This document shows, in pieces, positions 6,088-7,385 of a stretch of DNA of 7,385 nucleotides (position 1 is its first letter; every line of letters starts with the position of its first letter). The DNA is from JAUWMI01 sp964454265 (GTDB lineage Bacteria > Sumerlaeota > Sumerlaeia > MWCT01 > JAUWMI01), in NCBI GenBank assembly GCA_964454265.1, contig CAYVXD010000170.1, positions 1 through 7,385 of the forward strand, given 5' to 3'. A program made the position numbers and the translations under genes. The notes beneath the pieces were generated by a model. It saw nothing but the letters and a program-made list of their open reading frames with translations, ran no database searches and was not told the DNA's origin.

Positions 6088-6154
6088 GCAGCTGCAAAAA
6101 TGAGCAGTGCGGCGTTTGCCCAAGGAGTGTATCTGACGATGAAGGCCAATGTGC

Positions 6155-6173
6155 CGCGGGCTAAAAACCCTAC
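6155..6173. repeat. Copy of the GC-rich trp intergenic repeat, after trpD
   Basis: CGCGGGCTAAAAACCC (6155-6170) matches 3977-3992 after trpB with one mismatch, and continues into CCCTAC (GTAGGG on the minus strand). It begins six bases after the trpD stop. The right arm has diverged, so only GGG/CCC pairing remains (6158-6160 with 6168-6170). The rest of the 109-base trpD-trpC gap holds part of a small hydrophobic ORF but no clear gene. Confidence 0.5.
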
Positions 6174-6178
6174 GCGCA

Positions 6179-7204
6179 TCACACGTCCTGAGCGTTTGTA
6201 ATGCGGCCTAATCCGTCGAGTTTCCTCTGCGCCTCACCAGACTGAATTGCGCCGCGCGCTAGTATAATTCCCTCGCGAATCGTTATGGCTTTACCCGCAA
6301 CGTAGATGGCTGCGCCGGCATTAAGAAGAGCGATGTCGGTGCGCGGGCCTTGTTCACCACGCAGGATCGCCTCGATGATCGCCGCATTTGTCTCAACATC
6401 CTCACCCTTCAGATCTGCCAGTGCTGCCCGTGCGAAACCCAAGTCCTCCGGCTTGACCGTGTAAGTATGAATGGAAGCGTCTTCTTTCAACTCGGTTACC
6501 AGTGTCGAATCTGTGGTAGTGATCTCATCCAAATGGTCATGGCCATGCACGACCAAAGCGTGTTTTGTCCCGAGTTCTTTGAGGACTTCAACGAAGAGGG
6601 TTGTCAATCGCGCCTCGTAGACGCCGATCAGCTGGTGAGTGGCAGCCGCAGGATTGGACAGTGGTCCAACAATATTAAAAATCGTGCGAATGCCGATCTC
6701 TCTGCGTGGCTGGACTGCGTATTTCATGGCCTTGTGATAAAGAGGAGCAAAAAGAAAGCAAATGCCCAGCTCGTCCAGGCAGCGCTGGCTAACTTCTCTG
6801 GGAACTTCAATATTGACACCAAGGGCCGTCAGTACATCGGCACTCCCGCACCTGCTTGAGACCGAGCGATTTCCATGCTTGGCCACTTTGACGCCTGCAC
6901 CCGCAGCAATCAGGGCTGCTGCTGTAGAGATATTATACGTGCCAGCCTGATCACCACCCGTACCGCACGTGTCAAGAATGGCCATCTCGGAAGATGTGGT
7001 AATCTTTACCGCCTTATCGCGAAGCGTTTTAACAAACCCCACAATCGTCGAGACTGTTTCACCACGCATCCGCAGTGCAGTGATGAATGAAGCTATCTGA
7101 CAGGGCGTTGCGGCGCCCGACATAATCTCATTCGCCACCTTGATGGCTTGCTCCTCACTCAGCGCCTGGTCTGCAATCAGCTTTGCAATAGCCTCCTGAA
7201 TCAT
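6179..7204 (-). CDS. trpD: Anthranilate phosphoribosyltransferase
   Basis: TrpD transfers phosphoribose from PRPP to anthranilate, giving phosphoribosyl anthranilate, the second committed step of tryptophan synthesis. The 341-residue protein is a normal stand-alone length with no fused glutaminase (TrpG) domain. Landmarks are the helical N-terminal domain (about 1-70), the PRPP-binding glycine loop DTCGTGGD (78-85), KHGNRSVSSRCGSADVL (109-125), the anthranilate-contacting segment near Arg167 followed by GIRTIFNIVGPLSNP (171-185), and the metal-binding pair Asp226-Glu227 in HDHLDE. The ATG at 7204 has GGAG eight bases upstream, and a closer AGGAG. The TGA stop overlaps an ATG (TGATG) that opens a small ORF. 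It is the first trp gene in the window; trpE and trpG are not visible. Confidence 0.96.
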   Translation of the reverse strand: MIQEAIAKLIADQALSEEQAIKVANEIMSGAATPCQIASFITALRMRGETVSTIVGFVKTLRDKAVKITTSSEMAILDTCGTGGDQAGTYNISTAAALIAAGAGVKVAKHGNRSVSSRCGSADVLTALGVNIEVPREVSQRCLDELGICFLFAPLYHKAMKYAVQPRREIGIRTIFNIVGPLSNPAAATHQLIGVYEARLTTLFVEVLKELGTKHALVVHGHDHLDEITTTDSTLVTELKEDASIHTYTVKPEDLGFARAALADLKGEDVETNAAIIEAILRGEQGPRTDIALLNAGAAIYVAGKAITIREGIILARGAIQSGEAQRKLDGLGRITNAQDV

Positions 7205-7385
7205 TCTCCTCGCTCCGTGAAAATTCGCTCGCCTCTACGCGCAGGATGCCCGTGCCACTGTGATGGAATTTGGCAGCATACACATTCTTGCCCGTGATTT
7301 TGCTGAAGGGGCGAAATATCTGAACCTGGAAAATATCTATAAAATATTCATTTGTTAGCAGCTCTACGCCTATTCAGAGCGACAG
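7205..7385 (-). promoter_or_regulatory. Upstream region of the trp cluster
   Basis: No gene is supported in these 181 bases. On the minus strand the distal part is AT-rich and contains TATAGA (7341-7336), a possible -10 element, but no convincing -35 sits at the right distance. There is no leader peptide with tandem tryptophan codons and no visible terminator hairpin with T-run. The promoter may be here or, if trpE/trpG lie upstream, beyond the window. Confidence 0.25.
7247..7296. repeat. Direct repeat TGCCCGTG, two copies
   Basis: TGCCCGTG occurs at 7247-7254 and 7289-7296, 42 bases apart. On the minus strand each reads CACGGGCA, followed by TCC or AGA. From memory, CACGGGCA followed by a TGCCCGTG arm is a common palindromic dispersed repeat in environmental genomes. 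Here only one arm of each remains, so these may be decayed copies. Confidence 0.35.

Noticed and set aside
6070..6123. Longer trpC from a TTG at 6123
   Set aside because: The added 18 residues do not resemble IGPS N-termini, and no good ribosome site precedes the TTG.
7205..7240. TRAP-type GAG/TAG repeats before trpD
   Set aside because: Several GAG triplets occur, but they lack the regular 2-3 base spacing and number of a TRAP site; they partly are the ribosome-binding purines.
7205..7385. trp attenuator or T-box leader
   Set aside because: No tandem Trp codons in a short leader ORF, no T-box-like core sequence, and no terminator hairpin with T-run were found.

Overview
The window reads as a piece of chromosome from a free-living bacterium, probably an uncultured, Gram-negative-type lineage of moderate GC content. 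The evidence is bacterial gene order and Shine-Dalgarno sites, a proteobacterial-style trpB-trpA-accD linkage, and intergenic DNA full of short palindromic dispersed repeats of a kind common in environmental candidate-phylum genomes. The phylum cannot be fixed from this sequence alone.

All supported genes lie on the minus strand, so transcription runs from right to left. Order of transcription: an upstream leader with no gene (7205-7385), trpD (6179-7204), trpC (5269-6069), trpB (4011-5210), trpA (3091-3888), accD (2028-2933), a MalK/UgpC-type ABC transporter ATPase (760-1863), a 731-base stretch without a gene (29-759), and the first nine codons of another leftward gene (1-28).

TrpD, TrpC, TrpB and TrpA supply four of the five activities that convert anthranilate to tryptophan. 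The missing one is phosphoribosylanthranilate isomerase (trpF), which must come from elsewhere. AccD is the carboxyltransferase beta subunit of acetyl-CoA carboxylase. The transporter ATPase energises an uptake system, probably for sugars or glycerol phosphates, whose other subunits are not visible here. Catalytic residues of all six proteins are intact, with no frameshift or truncation.

The less ordinary content is between the genes. The trp genes are separated by gaps of about 58-157 bases. These hold a perfect 18-base palindrome, a hairpin, and a GC-rich core found after both trpB and trpD. Region 29-759 holds two palindromic elements of dispersed-repeat type, an A-rich heptamer array, and a cluster of helically phased AGAATA motifs. 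I found no convincing new enzyme system, CRISPR array, RNA gene or toxin-antitoxin pair. The best leads are the repeat elements, the missing trpF, and a small hydrophobic ORF overlapping the trpD stop.
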